Shown: positions 16,180 through 24,463 of the stretch, piece after piece
Layout: each line of letters opens with the position of its first letter
How positions within the stretch are numbered: the stretch's first letter is position 1
NCBI GenBank assembly: GCA_025934105.1
Contig: JAICYS010000025.1
Span: forward strand, 1-35,648
Reading direction: 5' to 3'
Length of the DNA: 35,648 nucleotides
DNA from: Myxococcota bacterium
GTDB lineage: Bacteria > Myxococcota_A > Polyangia > Fen-1088
Program-made: the position numbers and the translations under genes
The notes under the pieces: model-generated
Told to the model about the DNA's origin: nothing
Database searches by the model: none
Seen by the model: the letters and a program-made list of their open reading frames with translations, nothing else

Positions 16180-17832
16180 ATGCCACGACGACTCGTACAG
16201 CTCCTGGTCTTGGGATCGTGCCTGTTCTCCCTGTCGGCCACCGCCGAAGAGCCCGGCGCTGACTCCGGCGACGCGCCCGCCCCGACGGACGAACGGCCAC
16301 CGGAGGAGGCGCCGCGCGCGCAGCCGCCGCCCAGTTCGGTCACGCCTCCCGCGTTCGTGCCGCCGCTGGAGCAGCCCTCCGCGGAGCCGACCGGCTGGCG
16401 CACCGAGGTGCACGGGTACTTCCGGGCGCCGGTCTCCCTGGGCATCAGCTCGCGCCCGGGCCCGGACGACATGAACGGACCGGCGAAGACGCAGATCGCC
16501 TATGGCCCCAACCGCGTCTTCGACTGGAACTACTACAGCTTCGCGTACACGCGCCTACAAGAGCAGGACTGGGCGGAGCTCTTCGTCCACGAGAAAAAGG
16601 AACACGTCGACGCCGCCGTCGGCTGGATGGGCTACTGGTACCAGGGGGCGGGCTTCCGGAACCCGGACGCCGCCTGGATCCCGGGGATGGCCTACCTGAC
16701 GCTGGACACCGATTTCAAACTGTCCGAGACGGTCAAGCCGAACATCGCGCTGACGATGGGCGCCTGGTGGCCCAAGTTCGGCTACTTCGAGAAGTACGAC
16801 ACCTATACGCTGGGCCGTTTCCGACAAATCGGCGAGCAGGCGAAGCTCACGGTTCCCTTCGATTCCGGACTGACTCTGGCTCTGATTGAAGGGTTCGGAA
16901 CGTCCCGGGACGGATCCTACAACTTCAGCATCAACAGCAATCCGCTCTACGCCAGCTCCACGAATCTCGATCTGATGACGTGGGTGAATCTGCAGGTCCT
17001 GTTCCAGAAGTACGTCGACGCCAGCCTGCACTTCAACACCGAGTGGATGGCCGATCCGAGCCTCCTCATGGATACCGTCATGGGACCCAAGAGCTACTCG
17101 GTGGCCTCGCAGTCGCACCTTTCCGTGGCGGGCGCCGAGGTCAACCTGACGGCGCCGCGGGCTGGCCATCTCTGGCTTTCGCCGTCGTTCATCTCCGTCA
17201 AGAACGGCTGGGCGCTGGGCACCGGCACCGAGGTCATGCACTCGCTGGGAGGTCTGGGATTCGCGCAGAACTACATGGCCTGGACCGGCAGCCCCAGTGA
17301 TTCGACCGGCAGTGGGTCGATGCTGGCCTTCGGTTTCATGTACGAAAACACGCTGTCCGGCGTCCTCGGCCAGCCCCGCGGAAGCATGCTGCCCGACGTG
17401 GCCGTCAGCTTGTTCGGCCTCTACGCCGGCGCGACCCTGGATCTGCCCGCCGGTTCGATGATTCAGCAAAACGGGGTCCCGCAAACCAAGATCCGCCAAT
17501 TCAAGTACGGCGCGGACGCCACCCTGCAGCTGGCCGATTGGATCGGCCTCATGCTCCGCGGCGACCTGGTCAACTACGACCTCGACCACGGCGGCTACAC
17601 GTTCGCGGGCATCACCGGGCGGGTCCAGTTCGCGTCGCACTTCCTCTCCAGCGAGCGCATCTACTTTCAGTACACGCGCTACATCTACGGCGACAAGACG
17701 GTTCTCAACGCCACCTGGCCGTGGGGCCAGCCCCTGGTCGCGGGCAGCAGCGTAATCCAGGAGGCGCCCGCCTATTCCGGCAAGAAGCCGGATGAAAACG
17801 TCATCAAGCTGCAGTCGGAGATCGCGTTCTGA
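16180..17832 (+). CDS. Outer-membrane beta-barrel protein, possible carbohydrate porin
   Basis: The protein is 550 aa. I choose the ATG at 16180 (MPRRLVQLLVLGSCLFSLSATA), which opens a clean signal peptide and has AAGGA 11 bases upstream; the longer ORF begins inside the GH54 gene. A Pro/Glu-rich stretch (about 24-70) precedes EVHGYFRAPVSLGISS, a typical first barrel strand, and the rest alternates polar and aromatic residues in strand-length blocks (for example WNYYSFAYTRL, GYTFAGITGRVQFASH, RIYFQYTRYIYG). The chain ends SEIAF; a C-terminal Phe is the usual signal for outer-membrane barrel assembly. I do not recognise a specific porin family. Its place between two GH54 genes just after araBAD suggests uptake of arabinose or arabino-oligosaccharides, which is inference. 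Confidence 0.75.
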   Translation: MPRRLVQLLVLGSCLFSLSATAEEPGADSGDAPAPTDERPPEEAPRAQPPPSSVTPPAFVPPLEQPSAEPTGWRTEVHGYFRAPVSLGISSRPGPDDMNGPAKTQIAYGPNRVFDWNYYSFAYTRLQEQDWAELFVHEKKEHVDAAVGWMGYWYQGAGFRNPDAAWIPGMAYLTLDTDFKLSETVKPNIALTMGAWWPKFGYFEKYDTYTLGRFRQIGEQAKLTVPFDSGLTLALIEGFGTSRDGSYNFSINSNPLYASSTNLDLMTWVNLQVLFQKYVDASLHFNTEWMADPSLLMDTVMGPKSYSVASQSHLSVAGAEVNLTAPRAGHLWLSPSFISVKNGWALGTGTEVMHSLGGLGFAQNYMAWTGSPSDSTGSGSMLAFGFMYENTLSGVLGQPRGSMLPDVAVSLFGLYAGATLDLPAGSMIQQNGVPQTKIRQFKYGADATLQLADWIGLMLRGDLVNYDLDHGGYTFAGITGRVQFASHFLSSERIYFQYTRYIYGDKTVLNATWPWGQPLVAGSSVIQEAPAYSGKKPDENVIKLQSEIAF

Positions 17833-17936
17833 CGAAAGGCTCGCGGGGTCCCGCATCCCGCGGATTCGACATACCGTCCGGAACTTTCAGATGCGGCAAG
17901 CGTTGTTCGCGGGAGGGGGAGAAAGAGTGGGGCGGT

Positions 17937-18251
17937 ATGTCGTCAAACGCGGACACTTCAGATGACCTTCTGCTCGTCGTCGATCGCGCGAACAGCACAC
18001 CGCGGGACCCGTTCCCGGGGCGCCTGTCGGACGTCATCCAGGCGCTCTCGCTGGAGCATTCGCTCAGCTCGCGCGAGACGGAAATCCTGTCGGCGGCGGC
18101 GCGCGGACGAAGCACCAAGGAGATCGCCGCCGAGCTCGGGATCAGCCGGAAGACGGTCGAGTTCTTCTGGACCCGGCTCTATCAAAAGCTGAATTGCCAT
18201 TCCCAGCTCGAGGCCACGGCCATCGTCCTCGAGCGGGCTTTGCGGGCATAA
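17937..18251 (+). CDS. Stand-alone LuxR/GerE-type HTH transcriptional regulator
   Basis: The protein is 104 aa, ATG at 17937, with a purine-rich leader (gggagggggagaaagag) upstream. Residues about 42-104 form a complete LuxR-type DNA-binding domain: LSSRETEILSAAARGRSTKEIAAELGISRKTVEFFWTRLYQKL, the LSxRExEVL start followed by the scaffold and recognition helices. The first 40 residues are short and acidic with no receiver, PAS or autoinducer-binding domain, so it is a single-domain regulator with no visible input module. FFWTRLYQKLNCHSQLEA replaces the more usual HxxxIxxKLxxxxR. It sits between the outer-membrane protein gene and GH54 copy 3, and is the only obvious DNA-binding regulator in the window, hence the best candidate for control of the arabinose locus. 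Confidence 0.85.
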   Translation: MSSNADTSDDLLLVVDRANSTPRDPFPGRLSDVIQALSLEHSLSSRETEILSAAARGRSTKEIAAELGISRKTVEFFWTRLYQKLNCHSQLEATAIVLERALRA

Positions 18252-18506
18252 CCAATTTTCGCGGGGCTGCCCCTTGGGAGGGGCGGGGCGCGCCGCTGGC
18301 CGCCGGCGTGGCCGTTTCGCAGAGCGTCAGTTCGGCGCCCCCGGCGGCAACTTTTTAAAACAGGCGCTCCGGCTCGCGACAATCACGATCATCAAGGAAT
18401 TTTCATCGAGCTCGGTCTCGTCATCGGCCGCCATGAGCCCCCTCTCCTCAGCCCCCCCTCAGCCCGCCCGCGCGCCTTCGGGCGATTCACGACTGGAGAT
18501 CCTCCC
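18252..18506 (+). promoter_or_regulatory. Intergenic region upstream of GH54 copy 3
   Basis: About 255 nt without a gene. It includes a GC-rich first half, a relatively A/T-rich patch near 18350-18405 (actttttaaaacagg and aaggaattttcatcg) that may hold the promoter of GH54 copy 3, and a C-rich run before the TGGAG ribosome-binding site at about 18494. No convincing operator or terminator was seen. Confidence 0.35.
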
Positions 18507-19937
18507 ATGACAAAGATTCGTTCTCTAATGGCCGCGTCCCTTCTCCTGTCAGCCGGCGCCTGGGCGACGTCATGCGCGTCGTTCTCGTCCGGCGGCGGTG
18601 ACGGGTCGGGGGGCAGCGGCCCGTCGACGGGTTCCGGCGGCACCAGCAGCGGCTCGGGCGGTCAGAACTCGGGCTCGGGCGGCGAAAGCAGCGGCAGCGG
18701 CGGAACCACCGGAGCCGGCGGCGTCTCCAGCAGCGGCGGCAACACCGGATCGGGCGGCGTCGCGAACTCCGGCGGCAGCACCGGGGCCGGCGGCACGATC
18801 AGCGGGGTGGGTGGCCACGGCATCGGCGGAACCGGGGCCGGCGGCAGCACGACCGGCAGCGGGGGCACGATGGGCGCCGGCGGCACGATGGGCACCGGCG
18901 GCATGGCCGCCGCGACGTTGCCCTGCGACGTCCTCAACGCGGCCGGGAACAATTGCGTCGCCGCCCACAGCACGGTCCGCCTGCTGGTGTCCGGCTACAC
19001 CGGGCCTCTGTACCAGGTCTGCAAGGGAACCTTCAAACCCGGCCCCAGCTCGTGCAGCGGGACGACCAAGGACATCGCATCCGTCGACGGTTACGCCGAC
19101 GCCGCCTCCCAGGACACCTTCTGCTCCGGCGGCTCCTGCACGATCTCGATCATCTATGACCAGTCCGGCATGAAGAACGACCTCCGGCCCGCGCCGGCCG
19201 GCGGCACCGTGAAGTCGCCGGACAATCCGGTGTCGGCCACCGCGCTGCCGCTCATGGCCGGCGGTCACAAGGTCTATGGCGTCTCCATCAAGACCGGAAC
19301 CGGCTATCGCTCGGGCTGCAACGCGTGCATGAACACCAAGCCGAACGGCACCGCCACCGGCGACCAGCCGGAGACCGAGTACATGGTCACCAGCCAGAAC
19401 GGCTACAACAACGGCTGCTGCTTCGATTACGGCAACGCCGAAACCTCTGCCAACGACGACGGCAACGGCACCATGGAGGCGGTGTACTACGGCTCCGGCG
19501 TCGTCTGGGGGACTGGCTCTCCGGGCGGCCGCAACAACCCGTGGGTCATGGCAGACCTGGAGAACGGCCTTTACGCCGGGTGGCAAAACAATTCGGACCA
19601 GAACATCACGACCAACACGCCGCTCAAATTCGACTACGTCACCGCGGTGCTGGTCGGCGACACGGCGGACAAGAACAGCGGCAAGGGGCGGTTCGCGCTT
19701 TACGGCGGCGACGCCACCCAGGGGCCGCTCTCCGTCAAGTACGACTCGGTCCGGCCCAACAAGACCGGGTACGCTCCCATGAAGAAGCAGGGCTCGATCA
19801 TCCTCGGCATCGGCGGCGACAACAGCAACGGCGACACCGGTGAGTTCTTCGAGGGCGTGATGGCGAGCGGCGCGGCCAGCATGACGACATTGAACGCCAT
19901 GCAGGCGGCCATCGTGACGGCCGGCTACGGGAAATAG
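18507..19937 (+). CDS. GH54 alpha-L-arabinofuranosidase lipoprotein, copy 3 (long Gly-rich linker)
   Basis: The protein is 476 aa. The signal peptide MTKIRSLMAASLLLSAGAWATSC gives lipid Cys23 (ATSC). Residues about 29-133 are an almost pure Gly/Ser/Thr linker, some 80 residues longer than in copy 2, then the GH54 catalytic domain covers about 136-476. The predicted functional residues are intact: C304-C305 (GCCFDYGN), W334, E352 (VMADLENGL) and D438 (GIGGDNSNG). There is no CBM42 and no Cys-rich domain. The long linker would hold the enzyme well away from the outer membrane, perhaps through the capsule or slime, if the lipoprotein faces outwards. It is followed by a structured non-coding stretch and a converging minus-strand gene. 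Near-identity with copy 2 in signal and catalytic domain points to duplication around the intervening barrel and LuxR genes. Confidence 0.93.
   Translation: MTKIRSLMAASLLLSAGAWATSCASFSSGGGDGSGGSGPSTGSGGTSSGSGGQNSGSGGESSGSGGTTGAGGVSSSGGNTGSGGVANSGGSTGAGGTISGVGGHGIGGTGAGGSTTGSGGTMGAGGTMGTGGMAAATLPCDVLNAAGNNCVAAHSTVRLLVSGYTGPLYQVCKGTFKPGPSSCSGTTKDIASVDGYADAASQDTFCSGGSCTISIIYDQSGMKNDLRPAPAGGTVKSPDNPVSATALPLMAGGHKVYGVSIKTGTGYRSGCNACMNTKPNGTATGDQPETEYMVTSQNGYNNGCCFDYGNAETSANDDGNGTMEAVYYGSGVVWGTGSPGGRNNPWVMADLENGLYAGWQNNSDQNITTNTPLKFDYVTAVLVGDTADKNSGKGRFALYGGDATQGPLSVKYDSVRPNKTGYAPMKKQGSIILGIGGDNSNGDTGEFFEGVMASGAASMTTLNAMQAAIVTAGYGK
18591..18905 (+). repeat. Gly/Ser-rich linker coding repeat in GH54 copy 3
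   Basis: About 105 codons of imperfect GSGG/GAGG/TGGT units, giving DNA with repeated GGCGGC, TCGGGCGGC and GCCGGCGGC tracts. Such DNA is prone to slippage, which can explain why copies 2 and 3 differ mainly in linker length. Similar, shorter tracts occur in copy 1 (6057-6275) and copy 4 (28844-29050). Confidence 0.8.
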
Positions 19938-20090
19938 ACGTCGCGGTCACCGCGGACGCTCGCCGCAACCGGGCGGGCGTCCGCTCAGCCATTCGCCGCT
20001 GACACGCTCCCCATCGGCGGGGGGCCCGTCCGGCGGGGGCCCAGCCCCCCCGTCCGCCGCGCAGCCGGCGCTTCACCCCTGAATGGTTAG

Positions 20091-20167
20091 CAGCCCACGG
20101 CGAGAGTTGCCGCATCGAAACGGGCGGTCATCCCATTTCGGCTCGGTCCGACTCTCGCCACCGGCTG
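20091..20167. terminator. 77-nt imperfect palindrome between convergent genes (possible bidirectional terminator)
   Basis: Nested inverted repeats: outer arms CAGCC (20091-20095) and GGCTG (20163-20167), then GGCGAGAGT (20099-20107) with ACTCTCGCC (20151-20159), and an inner CGAAA-c-GGG with CCC-a-TTTCG. It ends one base before the TGA (complement 20168-20170) of the minus-strand gene and lies downstream of GH54 copy 3. There is no U-tract, so a classical intrinsic terminator is uncertain; a 3'-end stabilising structure or small RNA is also possible. A C/G-rich run with GGGGGC-CCA-GCCCCC lies just upstream near 20035-20050. Confidence 0.5.
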
Positions 20168-20818
20168 TCAGATTCCTTCGTCCGGCCGCGGGCGGCCCTT
20201 CCGGAACATCCGATAGGCCACGGTCGCGCCGCCGTTCGGGGTCGTCACCGGCTGCTGGACGTCCATGCTGCCCAGCTCGCCCAGCTGCGGGGCGAGCTGA
20301 AGCTCCGCGCCGCCCAAGAGCTCGGGACTGGCCGCGGCAAGAACCACCTCGCACAGGGAGGTCATGCAACGCACCGTCTGAAGCGAGAACTTCGCCCCGT
20401 CCTTGACCGCCGCGGCAACCGCGCTTTCGATCTGTCCCTCGGCCACCGGCGCCCAGTTGTCGTCCCTGGCTTCGCCTTTCAGGGCGGCTTCGACGGCGGC
20501 CGTCTTGTCCAACATCCGCTGCTTCATTTCCTCCGGATCGACGGGGGGCGTGGAGTGGCTGGCCGGCGCCGTGGCTGCTGGAGCGGCGACCTTGGCCGAC
20601 AGCTGAGCAAATTCCAGGGCCGCGATCCGGCGCTCGAGCTTGTGCACCGTTTCGGCGAGCTGCGCCGTCTCGTCGGAGGGCTCGATTCTGTCCGCGGTCG
20701 GCGCGACGGCAGAACGGTCGACCGAGCCCGGGGCCAGCCGGTGTCCCAGCCGGTACGCGCCGATGGCGATCGCCGAGCCCGCGACCGCCACCGCAATGAC
20801 GATGGTTGGTTGTTTCAT
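20168..20818 (-). CDS. Membrane-anchored protein of unknown function
   Basis: The protein is 216 aa, starting MKQPTIVIAVAVAGSAIAIGAYRLG (ATG complement 20816-20818). The longer ORF-track start would read through the CTAG repeat and is unlikely. One N-terminal hydrophobic segment (about 5-24) is followed by a Pro/Ala-rich stretch and a probable short coiled coil (DETAQLAETVHKLERRIAALEF, about 53-74). An Ala/Pro linker and a soluble domain follow, starting DPEEMKQRMLDKTAAVEAALKGE and containing two cysteines in VRCMTSLCEVVL, probably a disulfide or a strand pair. It ends FRKGRPRPDEGI. The C-terminal part is reminiscent of exported myxobacterial hypotheticals, but I recognise no named family. 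It likely faces the periplasm. There is no evident link to arabinose use apart from position. Confidence 0.7.
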   Translation of the reverse strand: MKQPTIVIAVAVAGSAIAIGAYRLGHRLAPGSVDRSAVAPTADRIEPSDETAQLAETVHKLERRIAALEFAQLSAKVAAPAATAPASHSTPPVDPEEMKQRMLDKTAAVEAALKGEARDDNWAPVAEGQIESAVAAAVKDGAKFSLQTVRCMTSLCEVVLAAASPELLGGAELQLAPQLGELGSMDVQQPVTTPNGGATVAYRMFRKGRPRPDEGI

Positions 20819-20888
20819 TGGAAGGGGTGAGGCGCGCCGGGCACCATCAACCGATGCCCGGCGGTCTCGTTCGAGAACGTTGGTTAGG

Positions 20889-20964
20889 CTAGGAGCAATG
20901 CCGTCAGGCAACGGTGAGCGGCAGCGAACCATGCCCGACGACGTGCCGCCCGCAGGCGGCCTAG
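20889..20964 (+). repeat. CTAG-bounded structured intergenic repeat, copy A
   Basis: 76 nt from CTAGGAG to GGCCTAG with the core AACGGTGAGCGGCAGCGAACC, shared with copies B and C, which lie in inverted orientation about 4 kb away. One end forms GCCGCC-tgcg-GGCGGC on the minus strand. The last three bases of the plus-strand copy (complement) are inside the stop codon of the small secreted protein gene at 20961. No coding capacity is suspected. Confidence 0.85.
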
Positions 20965-21398
20965 TAGTTACCCATGTAATAGATCTGCGAGTTGTTGGGC
21001 ATCACGCATTCCAGTTCCGTCGAGTACGTGCCGGCCGTCAGGGGGATGTTGAAGTACCAGAGCCCGCCGCTGCTGCTGGTCGGGAAGTAGACCGACGAGG
21101 AACCGAAGACGCTGGTGGCCTTCATGATGCAGCTGGTGACGCCGCTGCTGGTGCCGATCTGAAAGTTGTAGAGCCCGTCCTGGAAGGGCACCGAACACAT
21201 CCCCCGCGCGGTGGTCCCGGACGCGTTGGTGAACGCGCCGGCCCCGTACTGGTCGCCGGAGATCAAGTTCCAGGGCGAGCTGTTTTTCACCAGCTTGCAG
21301 TCGAAGGCCTGCGTGGCGAGCATGTTTGCGGAGGCCACGGACGAGACTCCGACGGCGCACACCGCAACGACCATTCCAATCAGTAGCGAGCGTTTCAT
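20961..21398 (-). CDS. Small secreted protein of unknown function
   Basis: The protein is 145 aa. The ATG (complement 21396-21398) has a strong AAGGAG seven bases upstream (aaggagaacgcaaATG), so the longer ORF-track start is wrong. The signal peptide MKRSLLIGMVVAVCAVGVSSVASA is probably cleaved before NMLATQAFDCKL. The mature part is about 120 residues, rich in Ser, Thr, Gly, Asn and Tyr, with four cysteines (FDCKLV, GMCSVPF, SCIMKA, LECVMPN) able to form two disulfides, and an all-beta look. It ends YYMGNY. No known family was recognised; similar small exported proteins are common in Myxococcota. The stop codon lies exactly at the edge of repeat copy A, so the repeat would be its 3' untranslated end. 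Confidence 0.8.
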   Translation of the reverse strand: MKRSLLIGMVVAVCAVGVSSVASANMLATQAFDCKLVKNSSPWNLISGDQYGAGAFTNASGTTARGMCSVPFQDGLYNFQIGTSSGVTSCIMKATSVFGSSSVYFPTSSSGGLWYFNIPLTAGTYSTELECVMPNNSQIYYMGNY

Positions 21399-21616
21399 TT
21401 GCGTTCTCCTTGTTCGGACGATGTAAGACCTGTGACGTGGCGGCTGCGCGGCTGCGCCGGCCACTACCGCCTCGGTTATCAGGTCGCGCGGGCGTCGGCA
21501 CAACCCAGGCAAATCCTTGGCAACGCTCGCGCCCGCGGACGGAACGGAAACGATCACCCGCTCGCACGGCTGTCCTCACGCGAGGTTCCGAGCGGGGCCG
21601 GAACGGGGCGCGAAGT

Positions 21617-24463
21617 TCAGCCGCCCGCGTGCGACGGTCCGGGGGAAGCTTCCCTGGTCCTGGCCAGCAGGCGGCCCAGAAATCCCGCCGAGTCGGCTTC
21701 GCCGGCCGACAACGGTCGCGACCGCAACCCATCCAGGGACTGCCGTGCTTCCGCCGTTCGCCCCAGCAGCTCCAGCGCCAGCGTCTTCAAAAGCTGGGCC
21801 TGGACGGCGCGCGGACCGGCGTCCACGGCAGCCAGGTGCCCGACCGCGCCCGGATAGTCGCGTTCGGCGATGGCGCGCGCCCCCATTTCAAACTCCAGTT
21901 CGGAATCCCGTTGGCCGCCGTCGTAAAGACGCGCCGCGATGCTCTGAACGGCCGGTTCGGTCCCCGTCAACAGCAACGGAAGCGTCTGCAGCGACGAGCG
22001 GGTCAGCACCGTGTACAAGATCTCGATCGAACGCAGGCGGTTCCAGACAAACAGATCGTCGAGAAACGCCTCCGGCATGAAATATTCGGCCGTCCTTTCG
22101 CGCAGGGCGGCCGGCCAGAGTGCCCGGATGTAGGCGCTGGTCTCGAACCGCCGCCGCGCGCCGCGCGGGTCCATCCAGGACCGATAGCTCGGATCGCCGA
22201 AGTCGCCGTCGGTGGGGTACTGGGCCCGCAGCCGGCCCGGGTGATCGTCGTCGAGCGGCGCGACCCCCTCGGTCCAGGCATCCATGGTCGGCGCATCCGC
22301 CAGGAACGTCGCGCCCAAGGACTCGGGCCGCTCGAAGCCCAGCGCGGCCAGCTCGCGCCCCACGCGGGGGTCGCGCCATTGCGCCGCGAACTGCTCCTCG
22401 GGGATGGGCCCCGCCACGCCCCGCGTCCCGGCCAGCATCCATTGCAAGCCCGCCCCCGTCCACAGCGTGCAGTCCGGAAACTCGTCACAAAACCCGCGCA
22501 TGATGGCCTTTGTCTCGGACAGCCACAGCATGTTGACCGGCAGCCAGTAGGTCACCACGCCTCCCTCTCGCAGCCGGTCGTGAATGAGGCCGAAGTACTC
22601 GCGCGAATAGAGGTTGGTGACCCCCGCGCCGCGCGGCGGGGGCGGCTCGGCGGTGATGAGATCGTACTTTCGGTCGGTCGTTTGCAGAAAAAACCGCCCG
22701 TCTTCCACGTGGACCCGCACCCGCGGGTCGCTGAGCGGCGGCCGGGCGTCGGGAAACGGAAGCGAACCGAGCTGGAGGATGTCCCGCGAAATGTCGACCA
22801 CGTCGATCGAGGTCAGCTGCCGCGAGTCCGTCAGCGCCTTGGCCGTGTTGCCGATGCCATAGCTGATCAGCAGGGCGTCGCGCGCCCGGGGATTCACCGC
22901 CAGCGCCCAGTACGCATACAGCTTCATGTACCGGCGGCCGCGATAGGTGGTGGCCGACATCGAGTGCCCGTTGGTCATGAGCCGGTAATTGAGCGGCTGG
23001 CCATGGAACGACTCGCGCAGGTACATGACGGTCTCGGTGAGTCCCTCGCGCATCGCGAGCAGCTCGGGGCGCGACGACTGGTATCTCTCCAGTACCAGCG
23101 GCACGAAGTGGTTCTTCATCCTTCCGAACGGAAACAGGGCCGCCGTGACCGCCAGCAGGGCCAGCGCCGGAACGAACACTTTGCGGCGGCCGCCGGCCAG
23201 GCGCCCGCCCGCTTGGGCCAGAGCGATCAGGCAGCCGACGACGCCGTACCCCAGCACCGCCGCGAACAGCGTCTTTTCCATTCCGAGGCGCGGCAGAACC
23301 GCGAAGCCGACCACCAGCGCCCCCACCATTGCCCCCGTCGTGTTCGCCACCGTCAACCGCCCCGTCGCCTCGGCGGCCTCCGCGCGGCGCTGGTGCTCGG
23401 CGGCCCCGAGCAGGGCAAACAGCCCACCGGAGAAGACCGCCGCCGGCAACATCAAGCGCAGGAACAGGAGGGCGGATCCGGCGGTGTCGTCGGTCGTGTA
23501 GGTCAGCGCCCCGACCCGCGGACTGAAGGCGACGTAACAGAGCTCGACCGAGAGGCCGGCGAGCAGCGCGACGACCGCGGCAAACCGGTGCGCGCGGGGG
23601 TCGCGCCCGAGCCAGAGGCCGGCGCCGACACTGCCGAGCCCGATGCCCAGCAAGACCGTGGCCAGCATGAGCGCGAAGATGAAGCTGGTCCCGAACACGA
23701 ACAGCTGAAGAAAACGGAACCAGACGACCTCAAGGCCGACCAGCATGGCGCCGGCCAGAAAGGCGGCGCCCAGCAGATACGCCGAGCCCCTGCCCGCCGG
23801 CCGCGCGCTCGCGGAGTCGGGCTCGGGGTCGGGGCCGGGGCGGGCCGGTTCGCCCAGCCGCGAGGCCAGCACCAGCGCCGTGGCGGCCGCCGCCAGGTCG
23901 AGGCCGCCCGCGACCAGCGCCGCGCCGCGCAGGCCGAACCACTCGATGAGACAGAGCTCCCCGACGACGGCCCCCGTCATCCCGCCGACGGTGTTCCAGC
24001 CGTAGAGCGCGCCCAGAACCCGGCCGAAGCGGCCGTCTTCCGTGGTGGCCGCCTTGGCGATGAGGGGCAGCGTCAGTCCCATCGCCGTCGCCGGAACGCA
24101 CAGGATCGAAAACGCCACCGTGACGCGCAGGAGATTCACGGTCCAGGGCCGCGCGGTCAGGTGCGTGAACAGGCGCGCCAGAGTCGGGCTCACCGCCGGC
24201 AGCGCGAAGACGATCGCAACGCCCGCGACGGCCACGACGGTCTCGATGAGGCCGTAGGCGCGCAGCGGGCGCTTGAATCGGACGCCGTGGCGCGCGGCGA
24301 TGGCGTTGCCCAGCGCCAATCCGGCCATGAAGCTGGCCAGCACGATGCTGGAAGCCCATGCGCTGTTTCCCAGCGTGAGCCCCATCAGCCGGAACCAGAT
24401 GACTTCGAACAGGACGCCCGCTGCGCCGGAAAGGAAGAAAATCACGGTCAAGAGCAGCGCCAT
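21617..24463 (-). CDS. Fused multi-pass membrane / spermidine-synthase-like protein with C-terminal repeats
   Basis: The protein is 948 aa. Residues 1 to about 440 contain roughly a dozen membrane helices in two related halves; FEVIWFRLMGLTLGNSAWASS near residue 20 is echoed by LEVVWFRFLQLFVFGTSF near 245, showing an internal duplication. A spermidine-synthase-type Rossmann domain follows (about 480-730): LISYGIGNTAKAL for the SAM/dcSAM-binding loop, SIDVVDISRDIL for the acidic strand, VEDGRFFLQTTDRKYDLITAEPP, and NLYSREYFGLIHDRLREGG. The last 200 residues have helical TPR-like character. This is the fused MFS/spermidine-synthase architecture common in Myxococcota, whose substrate is generally unknown; polyamine synthesis is not assured. 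The 1064-aa plus-strand ORF opposite it is a shadow. Confidence 0.88.
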   Translation of the reverse strand: MALLLTVIFFLSGAAGVLFEVIWFRLMGLTLGNSAWASSIVLASFMAGLALGNAIAARHGVRFKRPLRAYGLIETVVAVAGVAIVFALPAVSPTLARLFTHLTARPWTVNLLRVTVAFSILCVPATAMGLTLPLIAKAATTEDGRFGRVLGALYGWNTVGGMTGAVVGELCLIEWFGLRGAALVAGGLDLAAAATALVLASRLGEPARPGPDPEPDSASARPAGRGSAYLLGAAFLAGAMLVGLEVVWFRFLQLFVFGTSFIFALMLATVLLGIGLGSVGAGLWLGRDPRAHRFAAVVALLAGLSVELCYVAFSPRVGALTYTTDDTAGSALLFLRLMLPAAVFSGGLFALLGAAEHQRRAEAAEATGRLTVANTTGAMVGALVVGFAVLPRLGMEKTLFAAVLGYGVVGCLIALAQAGGRLAGGRRKVFVPALALLAVTAALFPFGRMKNHFVPLVLERYQSSRPELLAMREGLTETVMYLRESFHGQPLNYRLMTNGHSMSATTYRGRRYMKLYAYWALAVNPRARDALLISYGIGNTAKALTDSRQLTSIDVVDISRDILQLGSLPFPDARPPLSDPRVRVHVEDGRFFLQTTDRKYDLITAEPPPPRGAGVTNLYSREYFGLIHDRLREGGVVTYWLPVNMLWLSETKAIMRGFCDEFPDCTLWTGAGLQWMLAGTRGVAGPIPEEQFAAQWRDPRVGRELAALGFERPESLGATFLADAPTMDAWTEGVAPLDDDHPGRLRAQYPTDGDFGDPSYRSWMDPRGARRRFETSAYIRALWPAALRERTAEYFMPEAFLDDLFVWNRLRSIEILYTVLTRSSLQTLPLLLTGTEPAVQSIAARLYDGGQRDSELEFEMGARAIAERDYPGAVGHLAAVDAGPRAVQAQLLKTLALELLGRTAEARQSLDGLRSRPLSAGEADSAGFLGRLLARTREASPGPSHAGG

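Noticed and set aside
17838-17875. Weak CGCGGG/CCCGCG hairpin after the outer-membrane protein gene as a terminator
   Set aside because: The stem is only about 6 bp in DNA of this GC content and lacks a U-tract, so it is not distinguishable from chance.
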